Assembly (NCBI GenBank): GCA_028015205.1
Contig: CM051517.1
Location: 52,513,455-52,577,454 of the forward strand
Reading direction: 5' to 3'
Source: Mytilisepta virgata
Taxonomy: Eukaryota > Mollusca > Bivalvia > Mytilida > Mytilidae
DNA: 64,000 nucleotides
Shown here piece by piece: positions 1 to 10,750 of the stretch (position 1 is the first letter of the stretch; every line of letters begins with the position of its first letter). The translations under genes were made by a program, and so were the position numbers. The notes under the pieces are model-generated. The model ran no database searches, was not told the DNA's origin, and saw only the letters and a program-made list of their open reading frames with translations.

Positions 1-731
1 AGGATTTTATATACAATAAATATAGATCTATCATTTATTAAAAAATAAAGGGTCATCATCTGTTCTTTGAACACAAATCCACAGCACGAAACCAAAAGAA
101 TTGGAGAAGGAACAAAAAGGTAACAGAGGGCATCTACTCAATGCTTACAATAGGATATGAATGAGTAAATTGTCTGGTAAATGATATTGATGTACACTAG
201 GCTATTTTCAGATAGAAATCAGTTCCCGGGAATAGGACCAACAAACTTCTTTCCCAAAACCATATCTGTGAAAATCTTACATTTTTTTACCTGTAACTTT
301 AATATTTTAAGATCGGCCTTTATATATCTGCATTTCAGTTAGAAAATATTTCATTGTTTTATTGATAGCGTGTAACTTAGAATTTTAAATAGGGGAGATA
401 ACCCCATTTCAGTTTAGTTAAAACAACTTAAATTACGTGCATATATTTAAAACAATTTATAATACAAGTTTTGATTTAACGGCTTGTATGGATTTCACCA
501 ACTTATTTCTTCTCAACGATGCTTGATGTATTCGAGATACATTTAGTATCCAGCTACATGTACTCAGCAGTGCCAAGTAAACCCATTTAACCAATCCTTT
601 AAATGAAACTTGATTGATAAATGTGCAGTTATATTATTGTTACATGTTGATGAGAGTAATTATATACTTCACTACCATATGCCATGATTACCACGTGTGT
701 GATCATCATACATTACATAATATACACATGC
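1..731. other. AT-rich non-coding stretch
   Basis: No convincing open frame or repeat is seen. On the minus strand an AATAAA-type signal near 354-359 and another near 37-42 could serve as poly(A) signals for the candidate terminal exon ending at 732, but this depends on that exon being real. Confidence 0.3.
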
Positions 732-972
732 TTATTGCATATAACCCTTGACAAAAAGGTCATAATTAGTGCAAGATACACCATTTCGTTGTATTTTTGC
801 TTTTTGATCTATATTCTTTTCAAAGTATTTGGATAAAGAAACAACATTGCTCAGATTCCCTTTCTTAAAATCTGGGATCGGTGGTTCGCAACTGTGTTCA
901 CTGATTATATTGAGTGCTTTAAATAATACTGGGATACTGAGATGCTTGTGTATTTGATTGACATTTGAATAG
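732..972 (-). CDS. Candidate 3'-terminal host exon, product unknown
   Basis: On the minus strand a strong-looking acceptor (pyrimidine-rich tract ending TTTCTTTTCAG) is followed at 972 by about 80 open codons ending in TAA at 732. The peptide is polar, with no transmembrane segment and no domain I recognise; one stretch reads HKHLSIPVLFKALNII. The exon would start one base into the frame used. It does not continue the immunoglobulin exon at 2705-2826: in the frame that exon requires, this stretch runs into a stop. It is therefore either from another gene, joined through an unseen exon, or a chance open frame. The acceptor and the open length are the only evidence. Confidence 0.28.
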
Positions 973-1278
973 CTGAAAAGAAACAAGCACTAACATAAAC
1001 AATTAAAAAAAAAATTCCGATGATAGTCTTTGTTCGAAACAGCAGAACATGATCGTTAAAATAAAACATTTTAGTTTATATAGAATGTGTAACCAATCTG
1101 CTTACTGAAAAAGTAATCCAGCGAAATGAGAAAAACTAGACAGCTACTGTCAGAATCGACAGTGAGCACCCCCCCCCCAGCAATTAGTTCTGTCACTTGC
1201 CTAAAGTCAAAAATCCACAACCTTATTTCCAATTTACGGAAATTAAGTTACTAAATCCAATTAAAAATGAAAAAGATT

Positions 1279-1552
1279 AGGTCACAAGGTTAACTTAACC
1301 ATTTTCGAAATTCAATCCCTGTGGGCACCAAGTTTTGAAAAACAAAATTTTAAAAACATTACGCATTTACATATGATGTGTGACAATACTGTAAAGGCGT
1401 AAAATGCATAAATTGAAAAAATTAATAACGAGTTTAGGTCACAAGCTTAATTTCACAATTTAAGAATTCTACCCGAGTGGGCTCCAAGTTTTGAAAATTC
1501 TAAAACCTTCTTTCGCATCTACATATATTGTATGACAATACTGTAAAGAAAT
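1279..1552. repeat. Diverged tandem duplication, 157-bp period
   Basis: A unit beginning AGGTCACAAG at 1279 recurs at 1436. Both copies contain the shared stretches CAAGTTTTGAAAA and GACAATACTGTAAAG in the same order. The copies differ by many substitutions and small indels, so the duplication is old. A C-run precedes it at about 1169-1179. Confidence 0.6.
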
Positions 1553-2312
1553 AATATAAAAAATATGAAATTCTGAATCCTTATTGCGCATGTGCAGGTA
1601 CATACATAAAATGTAGCATGCAACCATTCTATATAGAAATTAAATCCCTCAACCGAAGGAGGAGTTGATGTCACAAGAAAGTGTGACGGAGGGACGAACA
1701 GAAACAATCGCAGTATCCCTTTTTTCTTTTTTTGTTAGCGGCAGTAAAATAAGATAATAGGAATCTATGTTTACGATCTTCTCTGTAACCCTGGTAGAGA
1801 AATTTATGAGTTTAGATATATCAATTTGTATTTGTGAAATCCCTATAAAGTGAATCGTGATATATTAACGATATCGGATGGAATATTACATTTGTCAAAG
1901 ACACTACTTTGTAATCGTCCCTGACCAGTTTTTCGAAAAATATTTAAAAGTACATTAGGTTATTTTTTGCTAAGTGTTTTTTTCCTTCGTTGTATCTAAG
2001 AGGATTTTGTGCGAATGTTAACTATTATCTAATACGTTTTAACAGCAGGATATATTATACGATTTTATTCTATAAGAAGAAACAAATAAGCGAAAAGCGA
2101 CAGTTTAATTTGTTGTGGAAACGCGTGAAGTAGAATCGAAAAACTGAAAAATATAGAGAAAATGTAATGTCTTGTAGGTTGGTATGTGACAATCCCAATA
2201 AAAAAACCCAATAAATGTGAAGATTTATATTACTTGTTGATGTCAATATCAATCTATAATAACTAGGATAAAAAAAGGTGTATATAAATAAAATACAATT
2301 CAGAATGAAATA

Positions 2313-2575
2313 GGGGCCTCGGTGGCCGAGTGGTCTAGGTAGTTCGTCATGACTACTAATGATCACTAGCCTGTCAAACGCTGAGGTTGTGAGTTCGAAT
2401 TTCACCTGTGGCGGGGTGTGTTTGACTCCGATCTTAATTGACAAGGATTGCCAGTTTCCTACCGAAGGTCGGTGGTTCTCTCCGGGTACTCCGGCTTCCT
2501 CCACCAATAAAAACTGGCCGCCGCGAAATAGCCAAATGTGCTGAAAACGGCGTAAAACCCCAACTAAACAAACAA
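2313..2575 (+). mobile_element. tRNA-derived SINE, copy 1
   Basis: The head resembles a class II (Leu/Ser-type) tRNA: an A-box-like TGGCCGAGTGG near 2323 and a B-box-like GAGTTCGAATT at 2391-2401. It is followed by a longer body containing TCTCCGGGTACTCCGGC, which resembles the deeply conserved central domain described for molluscan and other eumetazoan SINEs (Nin-DC type, from memory). The tail is A-rich (AAACAAACAAAG). A second copy lies at 54374-54641. The long spacer between the boxes, the long body and the repetition rule out a functional tRNA gene. No clear target duplication is visible around this copy. Confidence 0.8.
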
Positions 2576-2704
2576 AGAGAAAAAAATACAGAAGGCACAT
2601 GAACAGTGTTGTTATTGCCATTCTTCATCTTGATATTTTTTTTCATATTTGTTTCACAAAGTCGAAGTTGTTTTTTGATTATACATTAAAAGCAAATGAC
2701 TTAC

Positions 2705-2826
2705 CGATTTGGGGCCTAAATCCTTGATTTTACAGGTAAGAATGGCTGTATCACCTCGATGTACGACTATCTGAGTAGTATTGCTGGGAATAAAACTTGG
2801 TTTCAGTTGCTGTTTTATATCTCCTC
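2705..2826 (-). CDS. Host exon encoding N-terminal part of an immunoglobulin domain
   Basis: This 122-nt minus-strand exon is bounded by an acceptor ending ACTTATAG and a donor TCG|GTAAGT. It has two leading bases and exactly 40 open codons. The peptide contains FIPSNTTQIVV then HRGDTAILTCKIKDLGPKS. The pattern G-D-T-A-x-L-x-C with the B-strand cysteine, followed by x-x-L-G-x-x-S just before an intron, is typical of the first Ig domain of Dpr/DIP/lachesin-like neuronal adhesion proteins of invertebrates; the C'-strand tryptophan would fall in the next exon. Such proteins are secreted or membrane-anchored and act in cell recognition. The next exon in phase 0 is not seen to the left and may lie outside the window. 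Family placement within the Ig superfamily is inference; the Ig fold call is stronger. Confidence 0.65.
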
Positions 2827-3984
2827 CTATAAGTAAGGTATACTTTTTGAATAAATGTAAGAAAAAAATCTTCGGTTTTTAATGCAGAGGTGAAAGAAAT
2901 GCAACTTCAACTCCAGTAAACCATTTTCAAGCTCCTAATTAGATTCTGAAATTGGTCAATGTTTAGAGGATTTACATGTACTTCCCTGATAGAGTACCAT
3001 CCTTGTAAATTAATTGCATGCTTAATTGGATTGCTATAAAACCCAAACCTGTCGAAAAAAAATAAATAAACTGTGTCATACATGAATTCCGGATCTGATT
3101 ATCACAAAATATGAATTTGTAAGGATATGTGTTATGCGTCAGTGAGAGAATTATTATATCTATGGGTTGTCGTGTGCCTCCAATGAGGAGTCATCAAACG
3201 TCAAGCACTAAATGACCCCTAAACGAATTCCATTTATGGCTTTTGAAGGGGATAACACTAGAGCTAAATAGTTTTAAATAGTGAAAAGCATAGGCCTTGC
3301 TGAGATTTCTACTAGATTTTTTGTTTGTGTACAAAACGACGTGTCATGACACAGTACGAATTATATTCCATTAATTGCGTAGATATTCTCCTAAATGTCA
3401 AAAGTTAAGTACATTTGTCTTGTAAATCGACATTCACGTTAAAAACTCATCAATGCTATCTGTTCTTTCAGCTTAAATGGATACAAAATTTACTACACTC
3501 GTTAACTCTGACCATTCTCATTTGATGTTCTTAATTTGTAAAACTGTAGTACTTAACGTCCTTGTTCTAGATTTTCGCTATCTTGGTTTCTCAACAATAT
3601 AATAACACAAAATTTAATTACACGCTTTCTGCTTGTCCAATTGACAAACATGTACAACTTTAGAATAATCAACCATTATCTACAAAACCCTCCGAATATA
3701 ACTACAGATATTTGGGAAACACAAAATACAAATATTAAACGCCATTTTATACTTAAGACATGTGATACAAATGGTTAAACAGGTTTATTGACAATAATGT
3801 TTACATACTCCACCCCCTCCCCCCACCCCGGCCATCTTCACCTTAGAAGCGGCACATTTAGGCGGAATTAATTTTTATTACATGGTTTTCATTTCTAGAA
3901 CAAGACCAGATTTTATTCAAATATATATATGTATATATATATCTGTGTTGTTTGATCAGATTCCTATATTCACGATCATCATAC
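2827..3984. other. Non-coding stretch, probable intron of the Ig gene
   Basis: No further exon could be recognised here on the minus strand. A pyrimidine- and C-rich run at about 3809-3830 and an AT dinucleotide run at about 3919-3945 are the only low-complexity features. Confidence 0.3.
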
Positions 3985-4315
3985 AATTCATTGATACCAA
4001 TTTTGATGCATAAGATGTGAATATTTACGACTGATCAGTTGTGCTCAAGGCCTAAAGTGTTAAAAACCAAAATTAATAATCCAAAAAGTTAAAGTGCAAA
4101 TTAAAAAATGCCAAAATGATCAAAAGCAGTAAAGGCAAAACCATCTAAGGACAGAGCTATACACGACGGAGATACTCCTTAGTTTTTAAAAATTTTGCAA
4201 TTTTAGAGCAGTAAATTTGAAGTATCAATTTCGGGCTAGTATCAAAATACTAGCAACTGAGCTAGGGATACCCTCGTGGACATGAGTCTATCAGCAGCAG
4301 CATCGACTCGGATGT
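3985..4315 (+). repeat. Dispersed repeat R1, copy adjoining Penelope-like copy A
   Basis: Starts near TTGATACCAATTTTGATGCA and contains TCAAGGCCTAAA, ACCATCTAAGGACAGAGC and GGAGATACTCCTTAGTTTT. It ends with a hairpin-forming stretch (GCTAGTAT, four-base loop, ATACTAGC) and a GACATGAGTC...CATCGACTC segment. Related copies or fragments occur near 10.2-10.56, 19.31-19.69 (minus), 27.24-27.45, 47.25-47.39, 48.43-48.60, 50.45-50.62 and 59.61-59.72 kb. This copy runs directly into the reverse-transcriptase reading region that starts at about 4322. Confidence 0.7.
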
Positions 4316-5836
4316 AAAATAAAATTTATTCAATGCTTCATTAATGAACTAGGGATTTCTAGTTCACTTGGCAACCCTACCTATAAAGCTACTACACTTT
4401 CAAAGGAAGAAATAACCGACAATCATAGATCGGTCTTGTCGTCATTTGGTATTTCCATCAAAGATGATGATTGTGATCTTCCTACCTTGTACTGGATACC
4501 CAAGTTACATAAGTGTCCATACAAACAACGCCAAGTGTTCCACCAAACTATTGTCTCAACTTCTAACTTCTATTTTAACAGCTGTCAAAACGGGCCTCCA
4601 AAGTTATTGTGAGACAAACTATTCAAGAAGTGGTATCAATCAAATGTGGATATTAAAGAACTCCAAAGACTTAAAGGATATTTTTCGATCTCGGTCCATT
4701 TCAGTCTGTAACAGCATAAGAACATTTGATTTCTTTACCCTCTATACCACCATTCCTCATTCACAACTGAAGGAGAATTTGAAAGATCTAATCCATCGAT
4801 GCTTTCAAAATAAAAATGGCAACAACAGATACACTACCTTATCATTGGTAGAGATAAATCATACTTTGTTAAAAACCACTCTAAATCTAACAAAAAATAT
4901 ACAGAGGGCGAAATTGTCCTGATGATTGAATTTTTGATCGACAACATATTTGTTCAATTTGGTGGACGTGTTTTCCAACAGACAATTGGCATTCCTATGG
5001 GTACTAATTGTGCGCCACTACTGGCCGACTTGTTCCTTTACTCATATGAGGCAGACTTCCTTGATGGACTTCTTAAGGAAAAACAGAAGAAATTAGCCCG
5101 TACCTTTAATTTCAGCTTCCGCTACATAGATGATGTCTTATCACTCAACAATTTACGTTTTGGGAATTTCTTACATCTCATCTATCCCAATGAGCTCGAA
5201 ATTAGGGATACAACAGACACTGCCAAGTCTGCATCTTATTTTGACCTTCACCTCGAAATTGACACCAGAGGAAGGTTGAATACAAAACTTTACGACAAAC
5301 GGGATGACTTTGACTTTCCATTCGTCAACTTCCCATTTTTCAGCGGCAATATTCCAGAAGCGCCGGCGTATGGAGTATATATTTCACAACTCATACGTTA
5401 TTCCAGAGCTTGTGACATATACATTGACTTCCTGGACAGAGCCCGGCTTCTGACAGAAAAGTTGCTCAGACCCTAAGCTGAAGTTATCATTTTTAAAGTT
5501 TATGGTCGTCATTATGCCTTGGTTGACAGGTATGAAAAAACCGTTTCCCAAATGAAAATGGACCTGTTCTATTGATATTATCCCTTCCTCATATCGGATT
5601 TGACATGGACAGCATGGTGGGTGTCCTGCAGGAAGCAGAGACTGCTTACTCCTTCGGAGCACCTGAGTCTACCCCCGGTTTTATGGTGGGGTCCATGTTG
5701 TTCATATGTTTTTAGTTTTTAATTGTAGTGCATGTATTGCTTTGGTCTTGTCTTTGTTGTTCTCCGGAGTTTGTCAGTTGTTACGATTTTTCTGTCCTTC
5801 GAATATCCCTTTGGTATTTCTTGACTTTACTTATAT
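4316..5836 (+). mobile_element. Penelope-like retroelement, copy A (RT region plus 3' tail type A)
   Basis: Holds a reverse-transcriptase region (about 4322-5475, with remnants of the C terminus to about 5573), then a non-coding 3' tail ending near GGTATTTCTTGACTTTACTT at about 5836. The tail carries the perfect hairpin AAGCAG-AGA-CTGCTT at 5633-5647 and a conserved core that follows it. The same tail recurs without RT at 62197-62362 and, on the minus strand, at 28655-28965. No GIY-YIG or other endonuclease is visible downstream, so assignment to Penelope-like elements rests on the RT alone. Confidence 0.65.
4322..5475 (+). pseudogene. Reverse transcriptase of Penelope-like type, frameshifted
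   Basis: The coding region is broken into three frames. Frame one (4322 to about 4520) has LPTLYWIPKLHKCPYKQR, resembling the Y-x-L-P-K-I-H-K motif of Penelope-like RTs. After a small deletion, frame two (to about 4840) contains CSTKLLSQLLTSI and FDFFTLYTTIPH. Frame three (about 4845-5475) contains GIPMGTNCAPLLADLF from 4988 and the catalytic YIDD at 5123-5134, followed by a KLYDKRDDF segment. The frame-three ATG at 4922 is internal, not the real start: open sequence extends upstream of it. A stop at 5474-5476 interrupts a C terminus that stays open for about 30 further codons. An RT copies the element RNA into DNA at a nicked target; this copy cannot make a full-length enzyme. Confidence 0.65.
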
Positions 5837-7640
5837 GCTCTAGCTGCCATCTGTATAAAACATCAAGTATGGCATTTAAAATTTTGCAAGGAGGGTGAAA
5901 AAAATAATGCTTTTTATAAATATTTAAAACGAAACTTCATCACGAATAGGGCCTTTGGGATATTCTATATATTTTGTTATAATCTGTCGTCATCCGTAAC
6001 ATCACAATTGAATATTGGTTATTGCTTAATAAGGCCTTGTAGTTTCTTATAATGAGCTCAAACCAAGTTGGTGTTGCAATAAACAGCTTTACCCATTTCT
6101 AATTTCCTAAAGGGTGTGTTAAGGATGCTCGCTGGTCATGTTTTGGTCTTTTTGTCAGATTTCCTCGGGTTTTATCCACTTCTTAAACATGATTTTTTTT
6201 GCCCATGAACCCCTAGTTTTTCTTTTATAATTCAATCATATATACCTTAAAATGGTAATTGACAAAATCTTATGAAATCCTTTTTATTTTTTCATACATA
6301 TTTGAGAGACTGAAGTTGCCAATGCAAAGACGAGGAAAAATCCAGAGAAAACTCATTTCCTGCAATTTTTCAAGGCCTTTTAGCTCTAAAATGAGCATAT
6401 GAACCTGTATTTTTTTCTTGCTTATTTGTTTACTATTCATATCTTCTCTCAAACTAAAACACCTATTTCAAATCCTATTTATTTCCTATTAATTTTTCCC
6501 TTTATGTTAAATACAAGATATCTTCTGTCAGGAAAGGAACATGTAACTCTTGCATATGGGAGACAACTCCAATAACCGCATGTGGGAAATAAATGTTGAA
6601 TTGGAAAGAAAAAATCCTATAATACGTATTTACTTACCTTTTCTTTTACAGATTCCCTCTATATATCTATTTAGATATGAATAGAGTACCCAAAGTCCTC
6701 AATGTACAGGTTAAGGAAGTGATTTACATGAATTGAACGAATTGAGAATAGATTTGATGACACAGTCATACATGTATGTTCCTAAAATATGATGATGTTA
6801 TCGTATGAAATTGCACCGACTATGCAAAAAGGGGGTTATTAACTATTGCAACCTTGTAAGTCTTAAATTTAATTTTTTCTTACGTAGTTCATACAAATAC
6901 AGAAATATTATCTTGAATAACAAAAAAAAAAAAAAAAATAGTTCACTTGTAACTATATACAGAAATATTGATAGCATTTAAGTTTAAATCAAATTTTAGA
7001 AATGATCTCCGAAGAACTTCAGTGCAAGATCAATATACAGAAACTGGTGTCATATGAATGTTATTACATTGGAAATAGGCTTAACGGCTTTCATGGGCTA
7101 TCCTGATTAGATATCAGAGCATTGTTTTTACTCTAGTGAATGTTATAATTTTAATATTTCAGGATTTGATTTTGTCATATTGAAAAATGTATATTTTATT
7201 GTGTTATGTGTTATTTGTATAATTCCGTTTGATATTTGATTGAATAAATCTATCTACAGTTGTATCTATCTACAAGTACTTAAATTTGACGTCATTACGC
7301 CCTTCATAGATAATTCGTTAATGCTGCGTCCACGGTGTGTTTATTTTCTTTAATTCATATTGGACCTAAACTTAACTTTTTCATGTTTTTACTGTTGTAA
7401 ATCATACTTTGTTTTCAGGTAGAGGTATTTTGCTAATCATAATCATACTATAGCCCAGCACTATCAGATATTTTTTGCTTAGGATTCAAATGAACGTCAT
7501 ACATGTAAACAAGTGTGAACCGGAACCTCGGGGAGGGGGCTGTGTGGTTTTTTTTGGGGGTACACCGGAACGCGATATAAACCAAACTATCGTTAAAGGC
7601 TGCCAAAGAGCAAATAAAATGGACTGTTACACTTGCAGGC
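5837..7640. other. Non-coding stretch with a 17-A run
   Basis: No gene or recognisable repeat family was found. A run of 17 A occurs at 6922-6938. The short open frames here lack domain signatures or splice context. Confidence 0.3.
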
Positions 7641-7868
7641 TGATGCGAGCACATGTGAATAGCCCTTTCCAGAAACCCATTTACGGTACCACTATTCTGA
7701 CTCTAAAATTATAATTTGAAGCAAGCTTTTCCCTTACTTCCGTTTCCAGCGAACGAAACTTTTTCCAGCCTTAGTATGTAGCACAATATGGCTGCCCCCA
7801 TTAAACAAAGACTTTTCTAAATGACCCATATATAAAAAATGCATATGCTCCTGTAGCGCTCGCTGCAC
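7641..7868 (+). repeat. Dispersed block X, uninterrupted copy
   Basis: Contains in order GATGCGAGCACA, AGCCCTTTCCAGAAAC, TTTGAAGCAAGC, CGAACGAAACTTTTTC, AGTATGTAGCACAATATGGC and CATATGCTCCTGTAGCGCTC. The same ordered segments occur at 10611-10750 and 12060-12178, where they are separated by Penelope-like copy B. This copy therefore serves as an empty-site reference for that insertion. Confidence 0.75.
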
Positions 7869-10204
7869 TCTCTATAAACGTTTGATTCTGATTACACGAG
7901 GATATTGAGTGATTTTTGAGAGGATATTTTCAGGGAACATTTGTTGTTTGTTGTATGGGCCATACATGTAGCTCATATAGATGGATCATACATAGAACCT
8001 TCACTGCGACCTCTATGTTAAAGTTTACTTGTAGCTAACTATGGGATGTTGTCAAATTGACACAAAAGTCTAGCTACAGACCGCCATGTGTTTTACTGGT
8101 TTCTCTTTCTGAATATTTAGGGTAATAAATAGATGTGTCATCATACTTAATAAATAATTTAACTTATGAATCCTCATTATCAAATGTGATGTTTGGAAAA
8201 AAAGAATAATGCATTCAGCTCAAATAGGTAATCATCGGCTTTGAACGTTTTATATTTCAATTTTATATAAAATTGTATATTTTAGTTGTAAACTTATGAA
8301 TATTTTATATTTTTACTATTTAACAAAGAGCAAAAAACAAGTTATGTCGCAGAAATTATCACATCAAAAATATTGTTTCAGGTCATAAAAACCTTTATTG
8401 TTTATTCCAGTTTGATCAGTGTACTGAATACTTTAATTCTTAATAATACATGGAATCACTCAGCATAACATTGCAATTGGTATAGTTTCTCCAAATAAAA
8501 ATTGCAACCGCTTATATCTATTAAATGAATATAAGAAATATAGAAAGACAAAATATATCGGACCCCCCCCCCCCCCCCCTTTTAATCTCTCATACACAAG
8601 CACACAAAAAAAAATATCCCTAATTTTACATGACGATCAAATACACGCAAGCCTTTTTTCATAATATTTCATTACAGTTCCTATTTTTTCATTTGCCAAA
8701 ATACGAAACCCCCCAGGAAAAGTGAGAGTAATCAAATTTCATAAATTCGATATTGTTTTCTTACGCATAGCAGCTAATTTACTGAACAGCGATATACTGA
8801 CGTAGTAATGTCTATTAAAGGGAATAACGTCTTACAAACAGTATAACATAGTTATAATTTACAACTACATGTAATATCAAATACCAATTAAATTTATTCA
8901 TAAAAGAAATAAATTTGATATATTTTCTTACATTTATTAGGACGCAAATCTATTCAAGAGGCAGAAGTATATATTTCTTAAACTTTCAATGAGGTGGGAG
9001 ATGTTTCTCCGAGTTGAAGATCTCACACGACTTTAATATTAAGAAAACTAATAAAACAAACCATTGAAAATTGCTTGAACACATGTGATTTATCCGCATC
9101 TTACTCATTGAATATACTGGATTGTGTAGCCGTACTCATTCTTAAAATTCATGTAGCCTGAGAAAGGCAACTATATGACTATGTTTAAATGCATTTGGAT
9201 ACGAGATAATAATAAAGAGAACGGGAAAAACAAACATTTTTAATTTGTTTGCAGCTTATATACCTAGGTATGTCATTACCAATTCCGAAATCTAAGTCAT
9301 TATCTTGGAATAATAAAACAAATGCCAACAGCAAATTACCAGTCAAATACAGGCACAGAAATGTTAGAAACAACCGTCGCCTTTAAATCAATATGAAACA
9401 CTGTCAAATGCAAATTATTCTCTTGTTGGTAAGTCAATGTGTGTTACTGATGTAACCAAAGTTATTAATAATTTGTAAGAGATCTAAATACAATCTTTCA
9501 AAAATGCGTCACAAAACACGAACTATAAAAATTCATAAAACGCAATAAATATTTCGGAAACTATATATTTTCATGTAAACTATAAAATACTTCAAATATA
9601 ATCCTTATTCAACCAATGGTAATGAATTTCGTTGATTTAATCATATATTTGAATAGTAAATGGTTTTTATATTTTTATTTATGTATTGGACCTTAGTCCG
9701 ATAGATACCAAGATACTTTGCAATGCGCAAATGATAGGAGGAACGGGGAGTCTTTGAGGAATTTAACAGTATGCAATGATAATGTATGCATGATAAATGC
9801 AAACTATCTATTTACATGTTTTGGCATCATGGTATATGGAAAATAGTTGCGAAATAGACATATACCCTAGCAATAATAATAAATGGAGGCCGAGATACAT
9901 TGTAAGGAATGATATCATGTATATTTAAAACCAAAACAGTTCTGTGACAAGTTTAGTCGCTGGACATGTCGTAAACTCTTGTCGTCTGCCTTCAAAACAC
10001 CGCAAAATCTAGAATACTAAAATGTACGATTCTAGAGATAGACTGATTAAGGAAGCGTCTTTCAAACTATACAACGAATCTAAATACAATGTAATGAATG
10101 TTGAAAAACCAAACAATAAACCTAAAGGTTGAAATTTGAATCCTGCAAATATAAAACTTCTAAAAGACATAAACTCGGGTCGAACGAATTCTACAATGTG
10201 TCTA
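7869..10204. other. Non-coding stretch with a 17-C run
   Basis: A run of 17 C lies at 8563-8579. A hydrophobic minus-strand open segment at 9280-9373 could be a signal-peptide exon (see findings) but has no ATG. Nothing else is recognisable. Confidence 0.3.
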
Positions 10205-10560
10205 AAGACACAACTATTAACGAAGGACATGCTCCTTAGTTTTTACAAACTTGTACATTTTTGTAAAGTATCAATTTCGAGCTAGAATCAAAATGAATAA
10301 AAATAACAAGGGTATTGTGTTGCTTATGTACCATTTACCATTTACTCAGTTGCTAGTATTTTGATACTAGCCTGAAATTGATATTTTAGAATTACAGTTA
10401 CAAAAATCTTAAATTTTGTGAAAACTAATAAATATATCCTTGTGCATAGCTGTCCACAGATGGTTTTTTGAATTATTTTTTGGATTACTGTTTTGGTTTT
10501 TCAACATTTTAGGCATGATGAATCGTAAATCGACAACATGTGCATATCTTTTGCAACAAA
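10205..10560. repeat. R1 repeat, head-to-head partial copies
   Basis: The left part (about 10230-10290) reads R1 in the plus sense (CTCCTTAGTTTTTACAAAC, AGTATCAATTTCGAGCTAG). The right part (about 10340-10560) reads R1 on the minus strand (TGCTAGTATTTTGATACTAG, CCTGAAATTGATATTTTA). The two halves form a large imperfect inverted repeat. Confidence 0.6.
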
Positions 10561-10610
10561 ACTGCTATCTACGTAAGTAACACAACTTAATATGCCGTTG
10601 GCGTGGCCAA

Positions 10611-10750
10611 TGATGCGAGCACAGCAATATTAGCCCTTTCCAGAAACTCATTTCCGGTATCACGATTCTATATCTTTATTCACCAAAGTCAAGTACAACT
10701 ATAGGTTAAACATATAATAACATAAGTAAAATTAAAATTTGAAGCAAGTT
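10611..10750 (+). repeat. Block X, left half of interrupted copy
   Basis: Matches 7641-7725 through GATGCGAGCACA, AGCCCTTTCCAGAAAC and TTTGAAGCAAG, with an internal extra segment around 10675-10730. The match stops where Penelope-like copy B begins. Confidence 0.7.

Noticed and set aside
2313..2410. Functional tRNA-Leu/Ser gene
   Set aside because: Same sequence repeated at 54374 with a long conserved body, A-rich tail and target duplication; it is a SINE.
2070..2621. 183-codon minus-strand open frame
   Set aside because: Most of it is the antisense of the SINE at 2313-2575.
4922..5476. Independent gene starting at ATG 4922
   Set aside because: Homology to copy B shows the reading frame continues upstream of this ATG; it is an internal methionine of a frameshifted RT.
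7475..7714. 79-codon plus-strand frame
   Set aside because: Overlaps the start of repeat block X and has no domain signature; the homologous copy at 10.6 kb is not open.
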